Shown here piece after piece: positions 23,852-32,875 of a DNA stretch of 64,000 nt. Under the pieces are notes generated by a model. That model worked only from the letters and a program-made list of their open reading frames with translations, was not told the DNA's origin and made no database searches. Numbering within the stretch: the first letter of the stretch is position 1; the number at the start of each line of letters is the position of its first letter. Source of the stretch: Stappia sp. BW2 (GTDB lineage: Bacteria; Pseudomonadota; Alphaproteobacteria; Rhizobiales; Stappiaceae); NCBI RefSeq assembly GCF_008107695.1, contig NZ_VIRG01000036.1, positions 434,001-498,000 on the forward strand. Direction: 5' to 3'. A program made the translations under genes and the position numbers.

Positions 23852-24136
23852 GCTTGTCCGCAAGCGAGCAGAGCGACTTTCGCTCCAGCAGTCTCAGATG
23901 CCTGAAATGTGTGCCGGTTTCGGACCATGCCTCGTGATGAACGGCACTCACAGGGCCTCATTGGACGGCAAAAACAACCTCTTGGAAACCGCATGGTTCC
24001 ACCTGAAGCCAGCAGGGAGGTCTCATGCCCCGATTTGACGCCCTGTCAGCTCCAGCGAGCCCGAAGCGCCACGCCCTGTCGGCCTCTTCCCTTGTCTCTG
24101 CTCGCTTGCGTCGCTGAGACGTTCATGAACTCCCTA

Positions 24137-25243
24137 TCAAGCAACAGCAAGAGCCGTGAAAGACGGAGGGCTTGCGGCTTGCAAAAATGCCTGGTCCCAT
24201 TGGCCAAGAACGTTTGCCGTGGAAAAGCGATCCAGCGAGGGCGGGCCGGCTTCGCAGAAAGATCTGCGCAGCGCCGGGTCGGTAAGGACCCGAGTGATCG
24301 CCGAAGCAAGCGCCTCTTTGCTGCCCATTGGCACGAGCAGGCCCGTGGTTCCGTCCTGCACGATCTCACCGGGGCCCCAGGGGCAGTCGGTAGAAACAAC
24401 TGCCATTCCGCTCGATATCGCCTCAAGGACGACATTCGCAAACCCTTCGAAGCGTGAACTCAGGGCAAACACGTCACCGGGCGATGTCCATTCGCCCGGC
24501 ACTTGCGTGACACCCGCCAGGCGAACGACTTCCTGCAGCCCGAGGTCTGAAATCTGCTTTTCGAGTGCGGACCGCTCCGGGCCTTCGCCATAGATCGTCA
24601 ACTCCGCATCAGGGACGCGCTCCACGACCTGGGCAAAGCCAGCGATGAGGATATCAAACCCCTTTTGTTGGTCGAGCCGTCCGACCGCGACAACCCTGCG
24701 GCCCGCATCAGGCCGCGGCTTGGCGCGTGGCAGCGGCGTGACCGGATTTGGAATAACGGTGGTCTTTTTCTGGATGCGGGTGGATTGTCTTTCACGCGCG
24801 CGCTCCGTCATCACGACGACCCTGTTCGCTGCAAGGGCCGCCATCGGCCGGGTCCAGCGCCAGAAGCGGCTCATTTGCTGAAGATCGAAATTGTTGCGTT
24901 CCGATATGATCGTCGGAGTGCCGGTACCCGCGGTCGCAAGCACCGTGATGACGTTGATCTTGGTCAGGAAGGAGACGACCAAATCCGGTTTGATCTTCCC
25001 CAGGCGTCTACGCAGATCCATTGCCCGTTGTGCAGCGACAAAATGCCGGGAATACTGGCCGGTGCGGCTTAGGCCTTCGACCTGAATGTCGGGATCATAG
25101 GAGAAATATGAGGTGGAATCAGTCGCGTTGACGGCGATCACATGCACATCATCGCCAGCGGCAAGACGGTGGTGGGCCAGCAGGTTGACGACTTTTTCCG
25201 CACCGCCTGCGCCGAGGCCCGCAAGTACAAACACGACACGCAT
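24137..25243 (-). CDS. Glycosyltransferase family 4
   Basis: A 368-residue GT4 retaining glycosyltransferase. N-terminus VVFVLAGLGAGGAEKVVNLLA is the acceptor-side Rossmann loop, IPNPV (about residue 185) and VAVGRLDQQKGFDILIAGFAQV start the donor-binding C-terminal domain, and SSRFEGFANVVLEAISSGMAVV holds the E-x7-E catalytic/ribose motif. It probably transfers a hexose or hexosamine to a lipid-linked or surface glycan. No other glycan-assembly gene is beside it. Start at 25243 with AAAGGA upstream; the ATG shares its A with the TAA of the frame that contains the LuxR remnant. Confidence 0.88.
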   Translation of the reverse strand: MRVVFVLAGLGAGGAEKVVNLLAHHRLAAGDDVHVIAVNATDSTSYFSYDPDIQVEGLSRTGQYSRHFVAAQRAMDLRRRLGKIKPDLVVSFLTKINVITVLATAGTGTPTIISERNNFDLQQMSRFWRWTRPMAALAANRVVVMTERARERQSTRIQKKTTVIPNPVTPLPRAKPRPDAGRRVVAVGRLDQQKGFDILIAGFAQVVERVPDAELTIYGEGPERSALEKQISDLGLQEVVRLAGVTQVPGEWTSPGDVFALSSRFEGFANVVLEAISSGMAVVSTDCPWGPGEIVQDGTTGLLVPMGSKEALASAITRVLTDPALRRSFCEAGPPSLDRFSTANVLGQWDQAFLQAASPPSFTALAVA

Positions 25244-25317
25244 TACGGATCCTTTCTCGCGGCAGAGCTGGTGAGGCCGTTCCGCACCCAATGATTGTTC
25301 ATTTCCGCGCTGTTCAT

Positions 25318-25434
25318 CCCTTCATGTTCAGCAGCGGAACGGACCATCTGTGCACGCGAATGAAGGTCGAGCTTATCGGTCGCCCTGATCTTGTCGGTTT
25401 CCACCGGCTTGGTGCTGATGTGCGCACGAGCGAC
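25318..25434 (-). pseudogene. remnant of a LuxR-type HTH regulator
   Basis: A minus-strand frame reads VARAHISTKPVETDKIRATD then KLDLHSRAQMVRSAAEHEGM, which is the C-terminal half of a LuxR/FixJ HTH (typical pattern: hISTKTVETHR...KLgLhSRaeLVRyA). Upstream of the match the frame becomes unrelated (hydrophobic, AT-rich), so the receiver domain and first HTH helix are missing. The frame goes on to a TAA overlapping the GT4 start, which could let it couple translation of the GT4 gene. Degenerate because the N-terminal portion is lost. Confidence 0.6.
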
Positions 25435-25439
25435 AATTA

Positions 25440-26358
25440 AAGAGCTGTAAAAAATTGGATCTCCCCCCCAGGAAATACACAGTGAAAAAATAGCGCTGCT
25501 AACAACCAAACGGTCGCGGCTATTTTGTTATGAAGCTTGGCGGTATTCCATTTTGCTACAAAATAATTAGTATTCGTATCGTCTTAAGTTAAGGCTCTTA
25601 CTCAAATATAAGTAAAAGAGCTTACATTCCAGGCGCAGTCTTGCGGAAAATCTTACGGGAACTCAACCTGCTCCCTGGTCGGACCGTGCAGCCTCTCTCC
25701 CACTGCAATTTGGTTCCTGACCCGCTACATGAACTTGTCGTACACGAGCGAAAAAATGTGGTTTAGTTAACGATCAATCCTCCCAATTTAACAAATATTA
25801 CACCATTTGCGCCTCGCAGGGAATGCTTTGAATACAACAAGTCCCTCTACGAGACGCAGGATCTTTTCGCTGCAATTTATGCTTGCACGATAGACCTGTA
25901 GGAAGTGAATATTTTTGATCGTATATTGTGTCTCAAATAGTAATATTATGATATTTATAGAATAATATTAGGGGGTGAAAAGACTTTACAACCAATATTT
26001 CAACGCATACGTGAATTTGTCGAGGATATTCGACTTCGCCAGGCTCGTACATCGAGATACGTATTGATAAGTCAGGTTTTAGCTGTTCCTGGAAGATGTA
26101 TTCGAAATGCGTTCATCGAGTTCAGGCAGCGTGTGCTGGGCCCTGTTTTGTCCCGGAGTGTGGTTGCAGGCAGCTGACAAACTATTTGGCCCGAGGTTGA
26201 ACCCGGGTCATCGGGTCGGGCAAAGCCAAGACCAGCCTGGGATCTCGGACAAGGGCAATCCACGACACCTCCCGGTATCTTTCGATGTGTCGAGGAGAGC
26301 GCTTCCCGGGAAACCCATGGATGATGGGTCCCCAACTCTGGTTGCTCCTGCGCTGATC
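25440..26358. other. AT-rich, gene-poor stretch
   Basis: About 900 bases; the part from 25440 to 26080 is strikingly AT-rich compared with both flanks. No frame with a recognisable protein. Contains an imperfect inverted repeat GGCTCTTACT...AAGTAAAAGAGCTT (about 25592-25624) and runs such as GATATTTATAGAATAATATT. Probably remnant or foreign DNA, or a long regulatory region. Confidence 0.55.
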
Positions 26359-27312
26359 TCATTCGGAAAGTGTTGTGGGACGTTCGCAAGTCTCACGGAC
26401 CGCTGTAAGCGTCCTCGACGCCTCTTCCGCGAGACAGTTTGCGACTTCGTTCGCGATACGTGGAAGAGTCCTGCGTGCACTGACGGCAACGCTGATTGAC
26501 TGAGCGGCAATTCCCCTTGCTTTGACCTCAAGCGCGACCATGCTGCCGTTCATCAGTTCAGGAGCAGCGTCCATTTCGGAGGTCAGGGCAACATGGCTTC
26601 CCCCGATCACGAGCTGCTTCAGAAGCTGAAGCGAATTGGTGACGACGGGGGGAGGGCCGTCCTCGAAGACCCAGGCATGCTGCTCATCCAGCATACGGCG
26701 GATCGAAAGGGCCCTGCTCTGAACGACGATAGCCTGTTTGCGCACGTCCGCAAGCTTCACGGACCGCTGTGCCGCCAGTGCATGTCCAGGTGCAACGACG
26801 CAATAGAGCGGCAGGTCGGCAGTCCAGATGACGTGCACGTCCCGGAGCCGGCGAAGATTGAAGGCGAGGATCAGGTCGCATTGACCGTCGTCCAGAAGCT
26901 CTGCTGCACCGTCAGGGGTCGCAACTTCCACATCGACGCGCACGCGCGGGTACCGTTCGCCGATGGCTTCAAGAAAACGCGGTATGACGCCATTCACCTG
27001 GCTGTCCATTGTCGCAAGGCGGATGTGGCCGAAATCGACACCCTGCATGCGCTTCACATCGGACTGGATGCGGGTTTCGTCGGCGCGCCACCTCTGCGCC
27101 AGAAGGACGAACATTTCGCCCGCGGGGGATAGCTGCATGCCCCGCGTCTGGCGGTCGAACAGCTGAACACCGATCCGGTCCTCGAGCAGCTTGATCTGCC
27201 TGTCGATTGCCGAGGCGGAAATGCCGATGGCGCGGGCCGCCGCCTGAATCGACCCGTGTTCCGCAACAGCCTCAATGTAGTGCAGGCTGCGGGGCACAAG
27301 ATGGAGGTGCAT
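26359..27312 (-). CDS. LysR family regulator, probably of purine/TTT genes
   Basis: A 317-residue LysR-type regulator. HTH: LHYIEAVAEHGSIQAAARAIGISASAIDRQIKLLEDRIGVQLFDRQTRGM (residues 10-59 approximately). The effector-binding domain is standard (LATMDSQVNGVIPRFLEAIGERYP, LLDDGQCDLILAFNLRR). It is divergent from uraD (105 bases between starts), so the likely target is the purine-catabolic and transporter cluster. Inverted TGCAAT (27337-27342) and ATTGCA (27362-27367) lie in the gap and could be part of its operator. Effector not known. Confidence 0.9.
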   Translation of the reverse strand: MHLHLVPRSLHYIEAVAEHGSIQAAARAIGISASAIDRQIKLLEDRIGVQLFDRQTRGMQLSPAGEMFVLLAQRWRADETRIQSDVKRMQGVDFGHIRLATMDSQVNGVIPRFLEAIGERYPRVRVDVEVATPDGAAELLDDGQCDLILAFNLRRLRDVHVIWTADLPLYCVVAPGHALAAQRSVKLADVRKQAIVVQSRALSIRRMLDEQHAWVFEDGPPPVVTNSLQLLKQLVIGGSHVALTSEMDAAPELMNGSMVALEVKARGIAAQSISVAVSARRTLPRIANEVANCLAEEASRTLTAVRETCERPTTLSE

Positions 27313-27416
27313 CGTGCATCATCCTAATTTTTAGAATGCAATGTTGCCTATTCCATCATGGATTGCAACGGAAACGCCAAGTAGCCTGACTTGGACAGCC
27401 ACGGAGAACGAACCGA

Positions 27417-28025
27417 ATGTCCAGGGCCGGAAGCCTTCAGGAACTGAACGTCGCGCCACGGGAGACAGCGCTCCGGATGCTGGAGCGGATTGTCGAAAGG
27501 TCGTCCTGGGTGGCGGAAATCGTGGTCGATCAGCGCCCCTTCGCTTCCGACCAGGAAGTTGCCCGGCGCTTGGTCGAAACGATCCTGTCGTCAGGGTTCG
27601 ACAAACAGGTCCAGCTCTTCCGCGCCCATCCGGAACTTGCCGGCCGCGAGGCCACCGAAGGCACGATGACCGAGGCCTCGACGGACGAACAGGGCCGCCT
27701 CGGGCTGACGGCACTGGCCGCCGAAGACGCGGCGCGCCTCAAACGCATGAATGCGGCCTATGCGGCCCGTTTCGGCCACCCGTTCATCCTGGCGCTGCAC
27801 CGCATGTCCGACCTGGAGGCGGTGTTCGACACCTATGAGCGCCGGCTGGCTGCTTCGCCGGTGGAAGAGCACGTGTCGACGCTGGCGGAAATCGCTTCGG
27901 TTATCGGGAACCGTGCCGCGCAAGCCTTCGGATTACAGTCAGGGGAAGACCCGGCGGAAACGCAGGCTTCCGCAGTGGAGACCGACCGTTTGCGGACAAA
28001 GACCAGCGAGGCGCGCAATGTCTGA
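27417..28025 (+). CDS. uraD: OHCU decarboxylase
   Basis: A 202-residue 2-oxo-4-hydroxy-4-carboxy-5-ureidoimidazoline decarboxylase, which converts OHCU to S-allantoin in urate degradation. Family pattern: LERIVERSSWVAEIVVDQRP (around 23-42), FRAHPELAGREA with the catalytic His of the HPxL motif near 70, STDEQGRLGLTALAAEDAAR and RFGHPFILALHRMS. It carries a C-terminal extension of about 30 residues compared with the shortest bacterial forms. It ends 37 bases before the convergent uraH. Urate oxidase is not in the window. Confidence 0.93.
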   Translation: MSRAGSLQELNVAPRETALRMLERIVERSSWVAEIVVDQRPFASDQEVARRLVETILSSGFDKQVQLFRAHPELAGREATEGTMTEASTDEQGRLGLTALAAEDAARLKRMNAAYAARFGHPFILALHRMSDLEAVFDTYERRLAASPVEEHVSTLAEIASVIGNRAAQAFGLQSGEDPAETQASAVETDRLRTKTSEARNV

Positions 28026-28062
28026 ACGCCATCTTTTCGGAACGTCGCGGCCTTTGTCGCGT

Positions 28063-28443
28063 CTAGGCTCCACCTCTGAAGAGCGAAAAGCCCCAGGGGG
28101 TGAATTTGAACGGCAGATGGAAATGTTCGTGAACGGCATCGATGCCGAAGCGAAAAACCGCGACGTCCAGAAAAGACGGGTCGGGAATGGAAACGCCGCC
28201 CGCCCTGAAATACGCGCCGACGTCGAACTCCACCTCGTAGGTGCCGCGCAGGACGCCTGTTCCTTCCGCGACAGGATGAATGAAATGACCCGTCGCCGCG
28301 CAAGCGCCTTCCGCGACCATGTCCGGGGCCGGCGACAGGCGCCTCAACCGGACCGTCAGGCCGGACGCCGGTATGCCGCGCGCAACGTCAACCGCGTGGA
28401 TGGAGATGCCCCCGGCCTGTGCTGCGGTTTTTTCATCTGTCAT
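28063..28443 (-). CDS. uraH: 5-Hydroxyisourate hydrolase (transthyretin-like)
   Basis: A 126-residue transthyretin-related HIU hydrolase, forming OHCU from 5-hydroxyisourate. N-terminal GISIHAVDVARGIPASGLTVRL carries the first catalytic His and the family start; EFDVGAYFRAGG and FGIDAVHEHFHLPFKFTPWG give the second His region. The canonical C-terminal YRGS is replaced by FRGGA, so the last Ser is missing. It is on the strand opposite to uraD; the two genes are convergent, unusual because these activities act in sequence. Confidence 0.92.
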   Translation of the reverse strand: MTDEKTAAQAGGISIHAVDVARGIPASGLTVRLRRLSPAPDMVAEGACAATGHFIHPVAEGTGVLRGTYEVEFDVGAYFRAGGVSIPDPSFLDVAVFRFGIDAVHEHFHLPFKFTPWGFSLFRGGA

Positions 28444-28571
28444 CCTGATGCCTCATCTGATCTCGCGGTGCCACGTCTTCGGGCAAACTCTGTCACGCCA
28501 GATCCTGCGATGCAAAGGCGACCGGAGCGGCATTTCGAACGCAGGTATCCCTGTGTGGAAGCGAGGCAAGG

Positions 28572-29078
28572 ATGAACCAGTACTCCAATGAGCCCGAAGA
28601 TAATGGTCAGGGCGAACTGGCCGCCGACAGCCCGGCCGGGGCAACCGGCTGGGGCGGTGAAATTGGCGGCGTGCTTCTGCTTGTCCTCAGCGTCATCTTT
28701 ATGGTGGGCGGATGGCAACTGGGCCTTGGCGTTCCGACACGTCTTGGAACCGGCGCCTTTCCCTTCGCAACGGGTGCCGTATTAGCCGTGCTCGCGCTGG
28801 CTATCGTTATTGCCGAGCGAAAGGGCGATGGACTTGCGGAAAGGCCGGACTGGATCGGGCTGCTGGCCATCTCCGCATCGCTGGCAGTCTTCGCGATCGT
28901 CGTGGACCGGCTGGGTCTGGTGCCTGGGGTCTTTGCAACTGTCGTCGTTGCCAGCCTTCCCGACCGCAACCTTTCCCTGCGGGGCAAGGCTCTGCTGGGG
29001 ATCATCGTCGCACTGGGATGCTGGGGTGTCTTCATCGAGCTCCTGAACCTGCCCATCAAGCCTTTCCTGGAGTTCTAG
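28572..29078 (+). CDS. tctB: TctB small membrane subunit of a TTT transporter
   Basis: A 168-residue TctB with four TM segments (IGGVLLLVLSVIFMVGGWQL, TRLGTGAFPFATGAVLAVLA, LLAISASLAVFAIVVDRLGL, LLGIIVALGCWGVFIELLNL). GTGAFP is the typical TctB loop. An acidic N-terminal cytosolic part of about 30 residues precedes TM1. It is directly followed by tctA (one base between stop and GTG). First gene of a tctB-tctA-tctC operon divergent from uraH by 128 bases. Confidence 0.9.
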   Translation: MNQYSNEPEDNGQGELAADSPAGATGWGGEIGGVLLLVLSVIFMVGGWQLGLGVPTRLGTGAFPFATGAVLAVLALAIVIAERKGDGLAERPDWIGLLAISASLAVFAIVVDRLGLVPGVFATVVVASLPDRNLSLRGKALLGIIVALGCWGVFIELLNLPIKPFLEF

Positions 29079-29079
29079 C

Positions 29080-30618
29080 GTGGATATTCTTGCAAACTTC
29101 AGCCAAGGCCTGCTCGTCGTCCTGCAGCCCGAAAACCTGATGTACTGCTTCATCGGGGTCTTTCTCGGTACGTTCATTGGCGTATTGCCCGGGATCGGCT
29201 CCATGGCGGCGATTGCGATGATCCTGCCGATCACCTTCTATCTCGATCCCACGCCGGCGCTGGTTATGATTGCCGGTGTCTTCTACGGCGCCGAATACGG
29301 CGGTTCGACGGCGTCGATCCTGCTGAACGTTCCCGGTACGCCGGCGGCCTCCATCACGGCAATCGAGGGGCACCAGCTGGCCAAGAAGGGCCGTGCGGGT
29401 GTTGCCCTGTTCTCAACGGCGACGGCCTCCTTCGGCGGCGGTATCATCGGCATGGTCGTCATCGCACTCTTGTCGCCGTTCCTGGCAAAGCTCGCCTTGT
29501 CCTTTGCTCCGGCAGACTATTTCGCCGTCATTCTGCTTGGTCTGATTGCAGCCTCCGCTGTCAGCAACGGCGGTGCCCTGAAGGGGATTGCGATGGTCAT
29601 CACGGGGTTGATGCTGGGCACCATCGGGATCGATCTCACCACCGGGGTCACACGGTTCACCATGGGTGTTCCCGAGCTCCGTGACGGCATCCATATCGTC
29701 ATCGTCGCAATGGGACTGTTCGGTGTTGGCGAGGTGATCGCCTCGATCCGTGCCACGCGCAGCGGTACGGCAACCCAGACCGTGGATTATTCCGATTTTT
29801 ACCCGTCGAAGAAGGAATGGAAATCGCTGTTCGCTCCCATCCTGAGGGGCGGGGCCATCGGATCCTTCATCGGCGCCCTGCCAGGCACCGGGCAGACCAT
29901 CGCGGCGGCCCTCGCCTATGCCGTGGAAAAACGGGTCTCGCCGCAGCGCAAGGACTTTGGAACCGGCGTTGTGCCGGGTGTCGCCGTTCCCGAGGCCGCT
30001 AACAATTCGGCAACCCAGACTGCATTCATCCCGACGTTGACGCTGGGTGTGCCGGGCAGCCCGCCGATGGCAATCGTCATTGGAGCACTCATGATCTACG
30101 GCATCACGCCGGGCCCGCGCCTCTTGACGGAGCAGCCCGACATGTTCTGGGGGCTGGTTGCGAGTTTCCTGGTCGGCAACATCATGCTGCTCATCCTGAA
30201 TGTGCCGCTCATCGGCATATGGGTGAGGCTTCTGAATATCCCGTACAAATACATGTACCCCACCATCATCGTTCTGATCTGCATGGGGGTCTACAGTCTC
30301 AACAACAACGTTTTCGACATTTGGCTGACACTCGTCATCGGTGTCGTCGGATACGTGATGCGCCTCTTCCGGTTCGAGCCGGCGCCGCTTCTTCTGGGGT
30401 TCGTTCTGGGCCCCATGATGGAAGAGCACCTGCGCCGCACGATGCTGCTCTCGCGCGGAGATCCCATGGTTTTCGTGACGCGTCCCATCAGCGCGACGCT
30501 TCTGGCAATCACTGCGCTGATTATCGTTTTCGCACTCTACTCCACGGCACGAACGCACCGCCGCGCATTGGCGGCCCGTCTCGGATCAAGCAGAAAGGAA
30601 CAGCCAAATGAACTATAA
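29080..30618 (+). CDS. tctA: TctA large membrane subunit of a TTT transporter
   Basis: A 512-residue TctA with about eleven TM segments. The repeated family glycine motif GVLPGIGSMAAIAMILPITF (about 25-46) and its second copy GALPGTGQTIAAALAYAVEK are present. FYGAEYGGSTASILLNVPGTPAA and GVPGSPPMAIVIGALMIYGITPGPRL are further signatures. Starts at GTG 29080. It is the ion-coupled permease that receives substrate from TctC. Its last 11 bases overlap tctC. Confidence 0.93.
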   Translation: MDILANFSQGLLVVLQPENLMYCFIGVFLGTFIGVLPGIGSMAAIAMILPITFYLDPTPALVMIAGVFYGAEYGGSTASILLNVPGTPAASITAIEGHQLAKKGRAGVALFSTATASFGGGIIGMVVIALLSPFLAKLALSFAPADYFAVILLGLIAASAVSNGGALKGIAMVITGLMLGTIGIDLTTGVTRFTMGVPELRDGIHIVIVAMGLFGVGEVIASIRATRSGTATQTVDYSDFYPSKKEWKSLFAPILRGGAIGSFIGALPGTGQTIAAALAYAVEKRVSPQRKDFGTGVVPGVAVPEAANNSATQTAFIPTLTLGVPGSPPMAIVIGALMIYGITPGPRLLTEQPDMFWGLVASFLVGNIMLLILNVPLIGIWVRLLNIPYKYMYPTIIVLICMGVYSLNNNVFDIWLTLVIGVVGYVMRLFRFEPAPLLLGFVLGPMMEEHLRRTMLLSRGDPMVFVTRPISATLLAITALIIVFALYSTARTHRRALAARLGSSRKEQPNEL

Positions 30619-31579
30619 GGCCCAATTTACCGGTGCGGTGATGGCAGTCGCCGCCGCCATGACATCCACGGCGGTGCTGGCGGAGCCCGGCGCCTGGAGC
30701 GATGAACCTGTCCGCATCGTCGTGACCTTTCCCCCTGGCGGAACAAGTGACCTTGTCGCTCGTCTTCTTGCCCAGCAACTCGATACCGGTTTCGGGCAAA
30801 AGGCGGTCGTCGACAATCGCCCCGGCGCTGCCGGAACCGTGGCGGCGGACTATGTTGCCCAGCAGCCTGCTGACGGCACGACGCTGATCTTGTCGAACAA
30901 CGCGCCATTCACCATTTCGCCGACGCGCTTCAAGTCTCTGCCTTACGATCCTATCGAAGACTTCACGCATGTCGCCTACATCGGCGCATCCGCGCCCGGG
31001 CTCTTCGTGCAGCCATCGTCGGGCATCACGACGCTTGAAGCGTATGTCGCCCAGGTGAAGGAGACACCAATGACCTACGGGTCGAGCGGCGTAGGCTCGA
31101 TCTCCCACATCCTCGGCGAAGCCGTGGACGCGGCGTTGTCGGTCGAATCCATCCACGTGCCCTATCAGGGCAGCGCGCCCGCGATCCAGGATTTCCGGGC
31201 CGGCGCCCTGGATTCTTTCTACGATATGGTTGTTCAGAACAGTGACATGATCGAAGACGGCGAAGCCGTCGCGCTCGCAATCGCGTCGCCGGAGCGCAAT
31301 CCGCAGCTTCCGGATGTGCCGACATTCCGGGAACAGGGATATGACATCGTGATCGAGAACTGGGTCGGCCTGTCCGCACCTGCAGGTCTCGACCCTGCGC
31401 TCCGGGACAAGATCCATGAAACGGTCCTTGCGGTATTCGCCAAACCGGAAGTCCAGGCAAAACTCACCGATCTCGGCATCACCCACGTGGCCATGTCGTC
31501 GGAAGACTACGAGGCCCTTGTCGGCGAACTCATCGGCGTCTGGGCGCCGCTGATCGAAGCGGCCGGCATCAAGGAATGA
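30608..31579 (+). CDS. tctC: TctC/Bug solute-binding protein
   Basis: A 323-residue periplasmic binding protein of the Bug family. Signal peptide MNYKAQFTGAVMAVAAAMTS with cleavage near AVLAEP; mature start WSDEPVRIVVTFPPGGTSDLVARLLAQQL with the PGGxxD ligand loop; VDNRPGAAGTVAADYVAQ; YGSSGVGSISHILGE; LSAPAGLDPALRDKI. It captures a carboxylate-type ligand for TctAB. An AAAGGA lies upstream of the ATG. The flanking purine genes (uraD, uraH, deaminase) suggest that the ligand could be a ureide, urate or purine; Bug proteins more usually bind dicarboxylates or aromatic acids, so this is inference only. Confidence 0.9.
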   Translation: MNYKAQFTGAVMAVAAAMTSTAVLAEPGAWSDEPVRIVVTFPPGGTSDLVARLLAQQLDTGFGQKAVVDNRPGAAGTVAADYVAQQPADGTTLILSNNAPFTISPTRFKSLPYDPIEDFTHVAYIGASAPGLFVQPSSGITTLEAYVAQVKETPMTYGSSGVGSISHILGEAVDAALSVESIHVPYQGSAPAIQDFRAGALDSFYDMVVQNSDMIEDGEAVALAIASPERNPQLPDVPTFREQGYDIVIENWVGLSAPAGLDPALRDKIHETVLAVFAKPEVQAKLTDLGITHVAMSSEDYEALVGELIGVWAPLIEAAGIKE

Positions 31580-31659
31580 TGTAAGAGTTCCGCCGTCCCG
31601 CTTTCCGGCGGGGCGGCCCCGGTTCTGCAACGGGGGCAAGGGCCGCAGCGGCCATGTGG

Positions 31660-32148
31660 TCAAGCATGTTGTTTGGCCCAGGCGAACAGCACCTTCATTG
31701 CGTCCTCGGAAAGAGCCTGACGTGCCGGCATCGCCCGTTCCTCGACCGTCTTTCCGCACTGTTCACGGAGCGTGTCCACGTCTACCGTGAAACGTGCCGA
31801 CAAGGGCAAATGCTGGAGGGCCGCATTGCTCTCGGCAAGACCCGCCGCATAGTACAATCGCCTAATTCCGGAGATCTGCATTGCGGCGACACAAAGCGCA
31901 CACGGTTCGCAGCTCGAATACAGATCGCACTCGTGCAGATCGACCGTGTCGAGGTGCCGGCAGGCGTCGCGGATCGCTTCCGTCTCTCCATGCGATGTTG
32001 GGTCACGCTTTTCCAGAGACCGGTTGATGCCTTGCCCAACGATCTGTCCGTTCCGGACGACAACCGCGGCGAACGGCTCGGTTTCCGGGGTCTCCAGGGC
32101 CGTTGCCGAGAGCTCAATCGCCCGGCGAAGGAATTGCTCTTCGAACAT
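31660..32148 (-). CDS. Nucleoside/guanine deaminase-like protein
   Basis: A 162-residue cytidine/deoxycytidylate deaminase-fold protein. Zn-site motifs: SHGETEAIRDA (HxE, with Gly where Ala is usual, about residues 53-63) and SSCEPCALCVAAMQISGI (PCxxC). SCEPCxxC and the short length resemble bacterial guanine deaminase (GuaD) and tRNA-adenosine deaminase relatives. Given the nearby urate genes, guanine to xanthine is the best guess. ATG 32148 selected (MFEEQFLRRAIE) with AAAGGT upstream; a longer in-frame extension of 64 codons is not conserved. Convergent with tctC, 80 bases apart, with a CCGCCG...CGGCGG hairpin between. Confidence 0.8.
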   Translation of the reverse strand: MFEEQFLRRAIELSATALETPETEPFAAVVVRNGQIVGQGINRSLEKRDPTSHGETEAIRDACRHLDTVDLHECDLYSSCEPCALCVAAMQISGIRRLYYAAGLAESNAALQHLPLSARFTVDVDTLREQCGKTVEERAMPARQALSEDAMKVLFAWAKQHA

Positions 32149-32340
32149 CACACAACCTTTTCGCACCTGCAGTTTCTGCGCCGTTGCGCGAGTTTGACAC
32201 GCAGAGGCGTTGGAGAGAAGACGGGCTCGTATTGTGTTTGATGCGACAAGGGGAGAGCTGATTTCCGAGAAATCCTTCGCATGCTGCGATGTGGATCGCG
32301 TTCTCCTTGAAGGACATGAACCAATACCGATTGCGCGCAA

Positions 32341-32589
32341 TCACGAGTTGGATTGTGGCCGCCTGACCGAGTTCCCTCCGGCGATGATCCGTTTGATCAG
32401 GTCTGACACGGCCCGGTGAGTTTCCACGTCGTCTTGCGGACCGGTCGCGTTTTCATGCGTTGAAGCGGCATCGCGCAAGACGCCCAGGATCTCTTGTTCG
32501 GGAAGAATTTTGTGATCGTTCATTGCCAGCAAAAGGGCTTCACAGATCGAGAGCGCCGCCATTCCTGAATAGTCTCTTTGGTCAGGCAT
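32341..32589 (-). CDS. Small conserved-looking hypothetical protein
   Basis: An 82-residue acidic, helical protein (SGMAALSICEALLLAMNDHK, EQEILGVLRDAASTHENA, AVSDLIKRIIAGGNS). I chose ATG 32589 because AAGGGG sits eight bases upstream; a GTG six codons earlier is the alternative. No TM or signal. Similar small proteins occur in Hyphomicrobiales, but I recognise no function. Divergent from the Crp-family regulator. Confidence 0.6.
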   Translation of the reverse strand: MPDQRDYSGMAALSICEALLLAMNDHKILPEQEILGVLRDAASTHENATGPQDDVETHRAVSDLIKRIIAGGNSVRRPQSNS

Positions 32590-32875
32590 CTTGATGACCC
32601 CTTTCACGGGCTAGAAGCCCAGGCATATCCCAACTTCGGCTGCGAGGCGCAACGAAAGGCTCAGCCGTCGGGATCCGCGGACGTTGTTGTGCTTAATGGT
32701 TGATGATGCGCCTCGACCGGCGCACCGATCCTGGCCGAATGACCTGACAAGCGAGCTGATGAGCGATCATCGGCTGTGGTTGGTATTGGGTGCCAGTCCG
32801 ATAAACTTCACCATGGTGACAGAAAATCAGTATGCTGCACTGATTGAAAGCAGTCTTGGCCCAGTCATTTTGGAA

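Noticed and set aside
29413-30558. 381-codon minus-strand frame opposite tctA
   Set aside because: Shadow of TctA; low-complexity polar composition and no family pattern.
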